Shown here piece after piece: positions 31,370 through 42,450 of a stretch of DNA of 64,000 bases (position 1 is its first letter; each line of letters begins with the position of its first letter). Origin of the DNA: Aradus depressus (lineage: Eukaryota > Arthropoda > Insecta > Hemiptera > Aradidae); NCBI GenBank assembly GCA_963662175.1, contig OY759219.1, forward strand, positions 27,136,908-27,200,907, in the 5' to 3' direction. The notes below the pieces were generated by a model, which did no database searches, had not been told where the DNA came from, and saw only the letters and a list, made by a program, of their open reading frames with translations. The translations under genes were made by a program, and so were the position numbers.

Positions 31370-31720
31370 ATTCGTCTGGAGTGGGCATGTTAATGGAAAA
31401 CGCGATTAGCCGCTAATTCAATTAACGTATTGTTTGATAACCGAAACGCAGGCGGTGAAGTAACGCCAGTGTAAATATTGTTACGTCAGCTGCATCTCAT
31501 CATGGAAGGGGTGGATGCATCCATCATTCTCGGGACGGCGGGGGAGAGAGAGAGAAGTGCAGGCGCTCAGCTTTGTCTATTTACAGCAAACAAGGGGTTG
31601 GGGGCAGCCCTGCACACATGAGGGGGGTGGTTAATTACACGTGATGCCTGTGAAACTCCATAAATATAGCAGTGTCAGAAACCTCTTCCTGGAGGGATCA
31701 GTTTATTTGGGTAAATGTTG
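31370..31720 (+). promoter_or_regulatory. Candidate promoter in a non-repetitive, GC-richer patch
   Basis: This stretch matches none of the repeats in the window and is visibly richer in G and C. It has an E-box CACGTG at about 31639, a TATA-like CATAAATATAG at 31659-31669 and an arthropod-type initiator TCAGTTT at 31698-31704, about 35-40 bp downstream. Earlier there are TAATTC/CAATTAAC homeodomain-like words and a GAGAGAGAGAG run (about 31543-31553). No coding exon could be defined downstream. The TATA-to-initiator spacing is longer than usual. This is inference. Confidence 0.25.
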
Positions 31721-32002
31721 AAAGGGAAATAGCTAGGATTTACTTCAGTTAGGGAGTGTCAATTCTGAAATGCAAGAGGCAGCTGCAATGCTGCATCTTA
31801 ATAACACACAGACAATGAGTTAACAACTACTTAGTTGAGAAACGCGGTCAGATACTACAATATGCGAGTAGTAAGCAAGTTTTATTTTATTTTGTTACTC
31901 TGATCAGAGGAGGATTTAAGTTCGATTGCGCCCTAGGCTCATTCCGATTTGTCCACCCAAGACTCTTGTAAAGAAGAATTTTGTTTTATAGTTAACTAGC
32001 AG
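31721..32002. other. Unassigned stretch
   Basis: A 17-codon frame starts with ATGCAAGAGGCAGC near 31770; no coding evidence beyond that. Confidence 0.3.
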
Positions 32003-32510
32003 TAGTACCCGGCGTTGCCCGGGCAACATTGACTTTTCTCCTAATATCTCTCATTCGAATCCTATTCAATTCTTCTGTGAAATCTTCATCTTGTGAAATA
32101 GATTATTTTTTTTATTTTTTTTTTACCCTAAGGTTTTCTTTATTTTCTATTGGAGCTAAAACTAATTTATTCAAAAAGATTTCTCATTAATCGTTGCAAT
32201 GGTTTTCGAGTTACAAAGATTGCGTGAGTGGATGCTGGGATGGACCAGGGGTTGATTAAAAAATAGACCTTAACCTTCCGGTAGATAAAACTTATCTATT
32301 CAAAAAGATTCCTCATTAATCATTGCAGTGGTTTTTGAGTTACAAAGATTGCGTGGGTGGATGCTGGGATGGACCAGATATTGAGATATTAATATGCCTA
32401 TGACCTTCCACAGACGATGACGAACAAATTAAAAAAAAAATTAATCAAATCCATCAAGCCGTTCGTGAGTTATAGCGGTACAACGCACAGACAGCTTTAT
32501 ATATATGATT
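32003..32510 (+). repeat. Interspersed repeat with a CCCGGCGTTGCCCGGG motif
   Basis: It opens with GTACCCGGCGTTGCCCGGGC. A ~90-bp block (TCAAAAAGATT ... TGCTGGGATGGACCAG) is repeated twice with a ~124-bp period (about 32168 and 32297). It ends CGTGAGTTATAGCGGTACAA then CGCACAGACAG. This pattern is familiar from dispersed repeats in many invertebrate genomes; I would not fix the class. A diverged start recurs at 63474. Confidence 0.55.
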
Positions 32511-32745
32511 ATATTTAGACTCTTGTAAAGAAGAATTTTGTTTAATAGTTAATTATATTGATTAATATCTAATATATTATTTAAAAAATACTACGAAGAA
32601 ACTCAATTTTAGATTAAATAATAGTTCTTTCCAGCAAGAACTCATGTTTAATTTAAATAAAATAGAAATATTATCGACTACTTATAAAAAAAATATTAAA
32701 TTAAAATTTAAAAAAAACCACGACACAAAAAATAAAGCTAAACCT
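32511..32745. other. Unassigned AT-rich stretch
   Basis: Partly repeats the preceding AGACTCTTGTAAAGAAGAAT motif (31963 and 32519), so it may be duplicated flank. Confidence 0.35.
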
Positions 32746-32749
32746 TTGA

Positions 32750-33040
32750 AAAGGGTGGGGGGGGGGGGGGGGGGCTGAAGGACTTAGTAGGGAGAGGCTA
32801 TAAACTCCAAGTCTCTAGCTATAGAGGCCGAGATCAGGCTCTGATGAAACCTGAATATCTTGGAGACGGCATACCCGATTTCCACCAAACATGGCTAAGA
32901 ACCATCTCTCAAATACTAGCTTTTGAAACGAAAAAAACCGCTTTGAAATCAGTTTAACTCTCTTGGAGCTATGATGCCACAGACAGACAAAGGATTCGAA
33001 CTTATAACACCCCTCTTTTTGCGTCGGGGGTTAAAAGTCA
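32750..33040 (+). repeat. Probable non-LTR retroposon 3' tail
   Basis: After an 18-G run (about 32757-32774) come AATATCTTGGAGACGG, ACTAGCTTTTGAAACG, GCTATGATGCCACAGACAG and CACCCCTCTTTTTGCGTCGG. I know this kind of ending from RTE-like retroposon tails in insects. No coding part is seen. Confidence 0.5.
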
Positions 33041-33619
33041 GTTTAAAACATTTAATATACATATTCGTTCCAATATTTAAAAAAAAAAAAAATGTATCTT
33101 AATATTTAACACCTTCACACACTTGGAGTGTTGAAAATACTGAATAGAACACAAGACTAAAGGTACCGCAGATTAAAAACAAAACAAAGTTAGACATAAC
33201 ATCATGATACAACATAACGCCTGTCAGCATGGGCGGCCTCGAGTTTCGCTGTTCGGGTGGCTGTTGCAAGTAAACATATATACAATGAATCCACTTAAAG
33301 CTTGAAAAATTGAGATGATACAAAATGCTCGTAACTCATTCAAACTATTGAGATTTTAATTTTTCGTCGTCCTTCCAATTTTGGCTCATAAATGGTTTAG
33401 CTAGTTACTTCTCCATATTTAGATTCTAGGTCTCCATAGATGTGCCACTGATGATGAAGGAAATACTTTGAAAACCAGTGAAATAAAACAGTGAGAATAT
33501 ATATTTTATTCAACACATATCAACTAGAAGTCATGTGCAATTTCCTGCACGCTTTTTATAATGAAGTTATGAAATTTTGAATTAAGTTTAAATGTTCCCC
33601 AGGAGTTCAAGTTACTGTC
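33041..33619. other. Unassigned stretch with one stem-loop/GAAA motif
   Basis: 33447-33476 reads CACTGATGATGAAGG then CTTTGAAAACC. Nothing else recognised. Confidence 0.35.
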
Positions 33620-33902
33620 GAGGGCGCCGGTAGCTCAGTGGTATGCGTGCTTGTTTGTTTCAAGACCCGGCCGAGGACCAATTTTGGGAGGTAAAATAAA
33701 CTTAAGCACGCCGTCGGATGGAGTCGTTAAGCGATGGTCCTGAGCCTATAAGACGTCAGGTACTCCTTAAAGACCCAAGGTAAATAAAAATTAAGAGTAG
33801 GAAAAATTTAAGACTCCTCGGGCTCATGTCCACCAGAGTAACGAATAAGCGCTTTGGTAGTAGGCGATATGAACTCTTCAAAGCCGGGCATCAGTCATAA
33901 TA
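33620..33902 (+). mobile_element. tRNA-SINE family 1 copy
   Basis: Head GGGCGCCGGTAGCTCAGTGG. The B-box region is deleted to AAGACCCGGCCGAGG. The body runs to GCCGGGCATCAGTCATAAT, with several small deletions. Confidence 0.85.
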
Positions 33903-34169
33903 AAGAACTATGGAAATGAACTACATTCATGCTCATTTCTATATTTTTAATTAGGAAACAAAATAGATGCAACTAATAAGAAAACAATTATTAAACATAT
34001 AAATACTTACAATAAATATTATTAAGACTTCTTGTATAACTGCTACTTACCTAAAAAAAAAAAAAAAACATTAATAATCGTTGCACATACTTGCAAGTGA
34101 TTTAGGATTTCAGTTAAATTAAGTGAGCTGGTGAACATATACACTTTGATTTGCTATTTAAAAATAATA
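33903..34169. other. Unassigned AT-rich stretch
   Basis: Nothing recognised. Confidence 0.35.
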
Positions 34170-34645
34170 CATAAAATTTGTCGGTGGATCACCGGCTGCG
34201 TTTTTCCCCAACATAATCAATTACGTTTTCGCTCTCCTTCCAAAACCAATCGATCTAAAAATTGACTTCCATTGTGACTTCTGAATCCTCACACTAAATT
34301 TTGTGTCAATACACTGATTACATCGGCAGAAATTTGGAAATTTGGCTGATGCCCCCTCCCTGAATCTCCTATACTGTTTGGCCAAGTATATGTAATCACT
34401 TAAAAATTTGATGTTGAATTTTCAACGGAATTTCATGTAATCCGACCAAGTAATTACTAAAATTGTCCTCGAAACGAACTATTTAATTAAGTTTCTGCTC
34501 TCGTTCCAAAAAAAAAAAAGATTTTTGTTTTATTCATTTTAATTTTTTTTTTTTCATTTTTGGAATCAAAAACGAATCCAAAAAATTCCGTTTTTGACCG
34601 ATTACATAATTTCTCCTATACTTCATATATCTGGGGAAGTAGAAA
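34170..34645 (+). repeat. HER mosaic copy
   Basis: Left module GTCGGTGGATCACCGGC, one internal unit, an inserted minus-oriented right module (about 34380-34445), then plus right end GACCGATTACATAATTTCTCC and CTGGGGAAGTAG. Confidence 0.7.
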
Positions 34646-35069
34646 GCTCAATAAAGTGTCTAACCGAAGAAAGAACCGTTCGGTGTCCGTTTAAAATGGG
34701 TCAACCGGTGGGTATAATTTTTTATTTTTTGTCCTAAGTACCGATAAGTATTGATTTGATCATGCTTGTTAAGTCAGTCAGAAGGGACTTAAGGATCGTA
34801 AAGTTAGGAAGTAGCTACTGTTTTTATAGTTGTTTTTCAGTCATGAGAGGCTTCGCGGCAGATTTACTGTCCGTGCAGTAAAAGTGCAACTGAACATGCG
34901 ACGATGAGGCCAGAACCCACCACCGGTAAATGTTTAAATAAATTATAATTATTAGCAAGAATAAAGAGGAACTGTTAAATAAAAATAATAAGATTTTTGT
35001 GAAATTTTCTGAAATTCTTAAAGATTAAAAGAAATTGCAAGTAGAAAACTTCCAACAACAAATCAAAAA
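34646..35069. other. Unassigned stretch
   Basis: Nothing recognised. Confidence 0.35.
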
Positions 35070-35700
35070 GTGGTTGTGGAATATCCGGGAATGTATTTCT
35101 CACAAAACGAATTAATCGAATAACTTTTTATTTCTCCTCACAAACCAGTCAACCATTTGCGCTAATATTCAACAGTGTCGATAAATTTTGTGTCGATACA
35201 TTCATTATATCGGCACTTATTACGGTTTGAGCCCCCACCCCTGAACCCACCCTTCCCTTCGGCCTTATGTCCTCATTGGGTTTTGACTTTAAATATGAAA
35301 TTTTGTGTCGATACATTCAATCTATCGGCAGTTATCACAGTTTCTGTGTTAAGCCTCCCCCTGGATTCCTCCTTCCCCAAGGTAGATTTGGCTGAAAAAC
35401 AATATGTGTGGTCGAATTCATATATGAAATTTTGTGTCGATACATTCAATCTATCGGCAGTTATCAGAGTTTCTGTGTTAAGCCTCCCCCTGGATTCCTC
35501 CTTCCCCAAGGTAGATTTGGCTGAAAAACAATATGTGTGGTCGAATTCATATATGAAATTTTGTGTCGATACATTCAATCTATCGGCAGTTATCAGAGTT
35601 TCTGTGTTAAGCCTCCCCCTGGATTCCTCCTTCCCCAAGGTAGATTTGACTGAAAAACAATATGTGTGGTCGAATTCATATATGAAATTTTGTGTTCGAA
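35070..35700 (+). repeat. HER copy with 129-bp in-frame tandem units
   Basis: After the left part (ACAAAACGAATTAATCG; GCGCTAATATTCAACAG) three almost identical 129-bp units begin near 35298, 35426 and 35555. Because 129 is divisible by three, open frames of 187 (plus) and 121 (minus) codons arise. They are repeat artefacts, not genes. Confidence 0.85.
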
Positions 35701-35713
35701 TTTCGAGTATAAA

Positions 35714-36752
35714 TAAGGCAGTACTACTGCATACGTAAGGGTTACCGAATTTCCTGAGTAAGGCAATACTACTTCTTATAATACATAAGGACTACCGAAT
35801 TTCCTGAGTAAGGCAGCACTACTTCTTGTACAGTAGAACCTCTTTAAGTCGAACCTCGATAAGTCAAAAACCTCCAAAACTCGAAAAAAAGTTTTGTTCC
35901 TTTCCCTTCAAGCCCCAAAACCTCCATTACTCGAAATCTCAACCCTCTATTAGTCGAAATAATCAGTGAGTCCCTACAAGCCATTTTGGTACCTACATAT
36001 TTTCCCTCTATAATTCGAAAAAATAAATTGGACCTCTGTATCTCGAACATAGCAATGTTTTATTGTACAACCTTTACAACTCGATTATTTGAAACTTATT
36101 GCCTCTATAGGTCGAAGAAAAATAAGTTACCGACTTTAAGAATTTGCCGACAATGTACACCATTGTTTCTTAGAAAACAATTTAGGAGTATACAATAAAT
36201 AGGATTACCCATTATCTAAAGCAAAAAAAAATTACTGACTTTTTTTAATACCTACATATACTAAGTATTTTTTATTTTAAGGATGTTTTGAAATAATGTT
36301 GATTTATAATAAATATAAATATGTTTGTTACCTCAGTAACTTGAATTTTTATTTATTTCACCTCTCTAACTCAAAATTAGTTAGAGTGAATCTTAACCTC
36401 TACAAGTCGAATCAAAATCCGCCCAAGTCGAAAACTCTATAACTCGAATTTTTTGGCGTCTCCCTTGATGTTCGACTTATAGAGGTTCTACTGTAATACA
36501 TAAGGGCTACCGAATTTTCTGAGTAAGGCAGTAGTACTTCTTATAATACATGAGGGCTACCGAATTTCCTGAGTAAGGCAGTAGTACTTCTTATAATACA
36601 TGAGGGCTACCGAATTTCCTGAGTAAGGCAGTAGTACTTCTTATAATACATGAGGGCTACCGAATTTCCTGAGTAAGGCAGTAGTACTTCTTATAATACA
36701 TGAGGGCTACCGAATTTCCTGAGTAAGGCAGTAGTACTTCTTATAATACATA
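35714..36752 (+). repeat. 46-50-bp tandem array split by a Tigger MITE
   Basis: The unit GGGCTACCGAATTTCCTGAG + TAAGGCAGTAGTACTTC + TTATAATACAT occurs about three times left of 35830 and five to six times right of 36495. The right-hand units are homogeneous (50 bp); the left-hand ones are diverged. Confidence 0.9.
35831..36493. mobile_element. pogo/Tigger-type MITE with internal end-like repeats
   Basis: Ends CAGTAGAACCTCTTTAAGTC and GACTTATAGAGGTTCTACTG are inverted repeats. TA is duplicated (35829-35830 and 36494-36495). The 663-bp interior repeats CCTC(x)TA(x)..TCGAA words resembling the terminal repeat, on the plus strand, roughly ten times. No transposase is present. Confidence 0.85.
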
Positions 36753-36755
36753 TAT

Positions 36756-37198
36756 AATTAGCGTTAGTTATGACAAATGTATTGAGTTAAATCAAAGGGC
36801 TGACATTAGGAGGACATGGTAACACATGGCAAGCTGGCCCCACCCGACTCGTGTATAATTAGTTTACCATATTAATACGTAGCAATGTTCTGAGTGAGTC
36901 TTAGATGAGCCTAGCTTGGTATATATATATATCACCGGATATTAACTACATGTGGTCTTCTACTTCTAGCAGTACTGTTGTACTGCCTTCAGGTATTTTT
37001 GGATTCCAACAGTCTAAAGTACACCCATTTATAATGTCTCATATTGTACTGTACTATCCGAGGACGTACCGTATAAACGATAGCTGCTTGCCTAAATGTA
37101 TCCTCTGGACTCAAAAAGATGGAGAAAAAAAAACATAATGGATAACATTTTGAAAAGAGTAATACGATATGGACTAAATAATCCATGGACAGAAATTT
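36756..37198. other. Unassigned stretch
   Basis: Nothing recognised. Confidence 0.35.
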
Positions 37199-37199
37199 C

Positions 37200-37690
37200 T
37201 GGTCACAGGGAATAAATTGTCAAGTCTAAATTCGTAACTTTTCAGGGCAGCACTTTTTTACCTTTGCATTAATTGTGTAAATCCAGTTTTTGTAATAAAT
37301 AAATTATGTTTGCATCGTTATTAATCACATACCTTTTAAATCTATGGGAGTGAATGAAAACTAATATTGTTAATCCTTTCTTGGATTTTCCCTTAGTTAC
37401 CCAATGATTAACCATACTTTTTGAAAAGTATGATAAAAGTTGATATAACCGAAAACGCTCACGTGGAATAGTCTGTCATAGTGAATAAATTTCTCGTGAA
37501 TGATTTCTCAAAGAACTAGATTAAGTTGATTTAACTGAGAACATAAACAAATTTACAAAATACCAAGAAACCCACTTTATAATTCCGAAAGTATTAGAGT
37601 TCTGAGCTCAACTTCTTCACAGTGCGCAGATGGCTTGGGAGATGATCACAGTACACTTAACTCATTTTGGCCATTTTGCGACTTAGGAGA
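37200..37690 (+). mobile_element. GGTCACAGGGAATAA MITE, copy 1
   Basis: It starts TGGTCACAGGGAATAAATTG and shares its whole length with 43401-43940 (inverted) and 48518-49000. The right end GGCCATTTTGCGACTTAG lacks the last bases of the inverted terminal repeat seen in copy 2. Confidence 0.7.
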
Positions 37691-37961
37691 ATACCACAAT
37701 ATAAAGAATAGAACAAAAGTAGAGAAATGGAAGTAAGTTCATTAATTCTTAATTTAACATAAATTCTTAACCTTAACAAAAGCAATTCCATAATTAGTTA
37801 GATGGAAGCGCGAATTCATTCATAACTTATTGATCATAGAATGTGAAGAGTGAAAAGAATGAAAAATACAAAAACAAAAACATGAATGCTTTACACACGT
37901 AAAAAAAATACATATAAAAGTAATTTTTTTTTTTTTTAAATATTATCTATGTCATAATGTT
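37691..37961. other. Unassigned AT-rich stretch
   Basis: Nothing recognised. Confidence 0.35.
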
Positions 37962-38222
37962 ACTTGCCCGGCTATACGAAGTATAAGGGAAGTTATGTAA
38001 TCGGTCAGAAATTCGAAGGTGAGTTTTCACTAGAATTTCATGTTTTACGACTACCAGATTCCAAAATTTCAAAAAAAAAAAAAAAATGTTATAAGACTTA
38101 TAACATTTTTTTTTTTATGCATCTATCGACGAAATTTTATATTTAAAGTTAAAAACCCTATAAGCACGATACCAACAATTTTCCATGAAATCGGCCGAAG
38201 GGAACGGAAGGATTAGAGGAGT
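37962..38222 (-). repeat. HER right half with an A/T palindrome
   Basis: GCTATACGAAGTATAAGGGA, TTATGTAATCGGTCAGAAAT, then ATGTTATAAG A CTTATAACAT flanked by A and T runs (about 38072-38118), then a minus-oriented internal unit. Confidence 0.7.
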
Positions 38223-38939
38223 GGATGCCAAACTGTTCTAATAGTTTTCGTTGTGTTCACGTTATCCGAAATCCGAAAAAAACATTTTAAAAAGAAAGCT
38301 TGTGCATCCATTAACATCAGATTTCTATATAATATATAGGATATAATATCCTTGACATCTGTTTGTCTTTTGTCAAATAGTAACAATATAGTCAAAACTT
38401 TATTGCCTTTCGAAACATAAAAATTGCACAACTATATCCTTGTCAATCAGGAAAAATAATGTGAAAAAAAACCGTCAGGTGTAGAAAATCAGTGCAAAAA
38501 CGATAAAGTTTTTTTCTTGGGTACTTCCGAGCAGGAAATTACTCAAGTGGAGTAAAAAGATTGATACTTCTTATAAGCCATTAAAATAACAGACACAGAA
38601 AGAAGGATCACTCTTTAACGAGATAGTAATAAACATTTTATGGCAAGAAAACAGAAATGACATCAATAAATAACAAATATCTTTTTAATTTTTTTTTCTA
38701 ATTAATTAATGGCTAAAGACTACTAACGCTAATTACATGTCTCTTATTCCCCAGACAATTTACTAACCTTTTTGTGACTACTTTTTTCTTCATTAATGAA
38801 TTTGGTTGGGAAATTGTTCCCATAGAATATTAAAGATAACTGTAATTGTACATTCTGTGCTTTAATTTATGAATTCCAAGTTCATTCATAAATGAAATAC
38901 TTGATCGTTTGGATTTCCACAAATTCTAAACGGACGTCA
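38223..38939. other. Unassigned stretch
   Basis: Nothing recognised. Confidence 0.35.
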
Positions 38940-39226
38940 CGATGTTATTCTGCAGTATTCCGACAATGGAGTCATGTTGACATGGATGCAACAGCCTTCT
39001 GAATGCAAATGATCAGTCCACAATTGCATTACTTCCAGTTGGTGAATTGCCAAAAGGGAATAACATGAATGCCTCCTAATGGCAGGTGTTGGATCATTTG
39101 AGTGCTATATCTAAGAGAGACTCTGGTATGAGATATAATGCATCTCGGTGGACCGACAAGGAAAGTCAAATTTATCATCTCTATTGATGCAACATCCTTT
39201 GGATACTGCAATTGCATCAGCCCACA

Positions 39227-39670
39227 CAGGGACGTAGCCAGGACTTTGAGTAGGGGGGGGGGGGGGGGGGGGGGGCAAAGTAAGGCTACTGGGGGGGGGG
39301 GGGGGGGGGGGGGGGGGCTTGTTATTAATTTGGGAGACCCGGACCTCTAGAAGCTCCCCCTGAGGTAACCACTGACTGTAATACTTACGTTGACTTTACA
39401 TGAGCAGCAAAAATGCAAAGCGCAGCAGCAGCAAATCCACGCTGTGGTTTCTGTGCTTATAGAATTAAATTACTGACATCCAATAGCGTGCATTTGCTGC
39501 TGCTGCGCTTTGCATTTTTACTGCGCATGTAAAATCAGCTTTAAGAGTATAAAGTATAACATAAATGACGATTTTGAGCGAGGAAATGAAATGATCAAAT
39601 CTGATTTTATCTTGGTTTTTTGCTCTGACCCCCCCCCCCCCCCCCCCCCCCCCCTCTGGCTACACCCCTG
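39227..39670. mobile_element. hAT-type MITE with G and C homopolymers in its ends
   Basis: The ends CAGGGACGTAGCCAGGA and TCTGGCTACACCCCTG are inverted repeats. AGCCCACA is duplicated (39219-39226 and 39671-39678). Long G runs follow the left end (about 39254-39274 and 39291-39317), and a C run of about 26 precedes the right end (39629-39654). The interior holds a foldback at 39391-39539. Confidence 0.9.
39391..39539. repeat. Foldback nested in the hAT MITE
   Basis: AAAAATGCAAAGCGCAGCAG (about 39409) is mirrored by CTGCTGCGCTTTGCATTTTT (about 39499). Arms are about 54 bp around a ~40-nt centre. Confidence 0.8.
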
Positions 39671-40650
39671 AGCCCACAATTGCATTTCTTCTAGTGAACT
39701 GCCAAATGGGAAGACTCAATGAATTTAGGTCTTCTACTGTCAAGAGGATTCAACAACGGAGAGCCAAGTGTGCCATTGACAACATGGATTCCATAGAACA
39801 GTTGACAAGTGCATTACCAGAATGCTTGAAAAAATAATCCAGTGTAATGCCTCCCACAAAGGAATGTCGGATCATTGGGTTGCTACATCCAAAGGAACAG
39901 TTCACAAGCGCATTACTCCCAGTAGATTCTGACGTATGAGGAATCCAGTGACCAGCTCTGCAGTGTTAATGCCTTTCGGAATGGGGAGTCTTTGTAACAT
40001 CCTTCGAATACTGAATGAAATTTATCAAGCCATAATTGCATTACTTCTAGTGATCTGCCAAATGGAAGGACTCAATCAATCCAAGGTCTCGAAGGGTAAA
40101 GTGTGCCACTGAAAACATTTCACAATATATCTGGTGCAACAGTCTTCGGAGACAGAATGCAAAAGAAATCAAGTGCCTCTTACAAGCACAAGTGGAACGG
40201 ACAATGGAGAGTCGGAACATTCGGGTGCTAAATCCAAGAGAACAGTTCACAAGTGCATAACTCCTAGTGGATTGTTAGGAGATAGGAATCCAGTGTCTAT
40301 CTGTTTAGGTGTTAATGCCTTCCATTGTCAGGTGGATCCGACAAAGAAGAGTCGGAACATTCGGTTGCTAAATCCAAGGGTTCACAAGTCATTACTCCCT
40401 GTGGATTGTCAGGAGAGAGGAATCCAGTGGCCATCTGTTTGGGTGTTAATGCCTTCCATTGTCAGGTGGATCCGACAAAGAAGAGTCGGAACATTCGGGT
40501 GCTAAATCCAAGAGAACAGTTCACAAGTGCATTACTCCCAGTGGATTGTCAGGAGAGAGGAATCCAGTGGCCATCGGTTTAGGTGTTAATGCCTTCCATT
40601 GTCAGGTGGATCTGACAAAGAAGAGTCAAGTGTATCCATCAAAGGAGAAC

Positions 40651-41187
40651 AATTTGTATCAAACAAGAGGACTCGGCTTGATTAATATTGTTTTCAAAAC
40701 CATCTCTTTGTTTCCTTTGGTCCTGGCATCTACATTTAACTATTTGACAGGAAGACAATACCTTCAGAGTAACACTGACGCTTCCCAAGCATGATGAACG
40801 TGAACACTAAATCACATCATGGACGAACGATCAGTATGAAAGCTATTTCTTTAAATCTTTTCAAAATGATACCCCTACCTAACAAAAGTACAATTTTGAG
40901 ATAGCCACCTGAAAAATAGATCTTTTTAAGTACTGATATTACAGTGAAAGCTTGCACTGAAGAACAGACGTTCTGACAAATGGATGAGAAGAGTCTGAAC
41001 TGGTTGTCAAATGGGTCGTTAGTGTGGCGTTTTCCAGCATGAAAAGTACTATTCTTTCGAGTCTGAGGGCATTTGAAAGATTCGCTTCCAGTATACTCGC
41101 TTCCATTAATATTTACTTGTTTAATTGCTCGAGCCTGCTTGTCAGAGCACTCTTTCAATATTTCTAGATTGAAAGGTGAAAAGGATC
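40651..41187. other. Unassigned stretch
   Basis: A 113-codon minus-strand frame (40817-41158), with a Cys/Ser-rich middle, has no family I recognise. Confidence 0.3.
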
Positions 41188-41602
41188 AAGTTAATCCAAG
41201 AACCTGAGATAGCATCTTAAGCTTCAAAGTGAGTTTGCCAGTAATATCTTCTCAGGAGCGTTTCTTCCAGAGGTGTCTTCAGCAATTGAGAGTATTTCGG
41301 GACATTTCCACGCCGGCTTTCATCTGGGGAGTAAAAACAAAACCTTAACCAATGGTTCCGAGCCTGTGCGATGTCATATACTTGTTAAAGACCCTAACTT
41401 AGGTAATTAAACCTGGGAAGCACTCTGGTAGTAGGCGATATGATAGTTAAAGCCCGTGTATGAGTCACAATAACTGTTCGGTGTTCATTGTGCCGAAAGT
41501 GTCACTGTGGAAGTTTCCCGAAATATTGTCATCAGAAACCATCCAAGAGAAAACGTTAGAGTCTGTGGAGAAGCTGATGCTGTCAGGTTCTTGGATTGAG
41601 TG
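41188..41602. repeat. Inverted repeat enclosing a SINE fragment
   Basis: AATCCAAGAACCTGAGATAG near 41192 is mirrored by GCTGTCAGGTTCTTGGATTG near 41578. Inside, a SINE family 1 body/tail fragment lies at 41345-41475. Both arms also carry TTTCCCGAAATATTG / GGGACATTTCC words related to 22990-23010. Confidence 0.6.
41345..41475 (+). mobile_element. tRNA-SINE family 1 fragment
   Basis: TTCCGAGCCTGTGCGATGTC, GGTAGTAGGCGATATGA, GCCCGTGTATGAGTCACAAT, with large internal deletions. Confidence 0.7.
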
Positions 41603-42107
41603 ACGTTTCTCAGCTCCTCATCTGGGAAGATTGGAAGCGTGTTCTGATGAGTATTCGAATCAAATAAACCATAATGGAAGTGAGTACACTGGATACGAAT
41701 CGTCCAAATACGCCTCCAACTCGACAGAGGAGGAATTTTAATACCAGAAAAATTTAACTTGGGAAATTTTCACTGTAAACAGTAAATTTTCCACAATGTC
41801 AAAAATAAGCAAAGAAAAAGCAAAAATCCTGGTGGACAAGATTTCCAAAAAAGAATTCATTAGGATTAGAAAACCATCCATTATAGACACATAAATAATA
41901 TTTTTGATCCATTGTTGTCAAATGACACCCATTCAACATGAGTGACTGAAGGGTCTTGAAAGAAGAGCTTAAGGAAGCTGTGACAAAGATCTATGACGTC
42001 CGTAATTTTCATGATAAAATACAATACTTTCATGAAAATCATATTCTTCTCATAAAGGCTTCTTCACTTTAGCAGTAATTTTGAAAACGACTACTCATAT
42101 TTTCAAA
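41603..42107. other. Unassigned stretch
   Basis: Nothing recognised. Confidence 0.35.
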
Positions 42108-42450
42108 TTTACTTCCCCAGCTATACGAAATTTCATGTTTTCTGACACCTTGATTCCAAAAATAAAAAAATAAAAAATTCTGTCTGTGTTTCTTATAATG
42201 AAGAATGATAACTCTCGATAGAATGAATGCATCGACATAAAATTTTATATGTGTATCCACAATCCAATAACAATGAGACCTATTGATTTTCAGCCCAATC
42301 GGCCAAAGGGAAAGGGATGGCTGGAGGAGCTCGACACAAAAAATAACATTAATAAAAATTTAATATGAAGATTCAAAAGTCTCTATAAATTTTTATCCCA
42401 AACGGTAGATTATTTTTTTTGCGGGAGAGCAATGGTGATTCACCGATGAA
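42108..42450 (-). repeat. HER repeat copy
   Basis: It starts ACTTCCCCAGCTATACGAAA. The right module is deleted internally, followed by one internal unit and the left end ATGGTGATTCACCGATG. Confidence 0.7.

Larger units (their letters stand above)
38940..40650 (+). repeat. Degenerate 133-140-bp tandem array
   Basis: GTTAATGCCTTCCATTGTCA begins units at 40311, 40444 and 40584. Words such as CACAAGTGCATTACTCCCAG, GGAATCCAGTGG and CAGTGGATTGTCAGGAG recur with more divergence to the left. Open frames here (up to 123 codons) shift between units and are not genes. A hAT MITE interrupts the array. Confidence 0.75.

Noticed and set aside
31761..31875. A first coding exon downstream of the candidate promoter
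   Set aside because: The only ATG frame is 17 codons long and no convincing donor site follows it.
35175..35738. 187-codon ORF (and the 121-codon minus ORF)
   Set aside because: Both are products of the stop-free 129-bp HER units.
36524..36752. CRISPR-like array
   Set aside because: The units are contiguous with no unique spacers, in a eukaryotic repeat context. The same holds for 62191-62905.
40134..40794. Overlapping 85-123-codon ORFs
   Set aside because: They lie in a degenerate tandem array and the frame changes from unit to unit.
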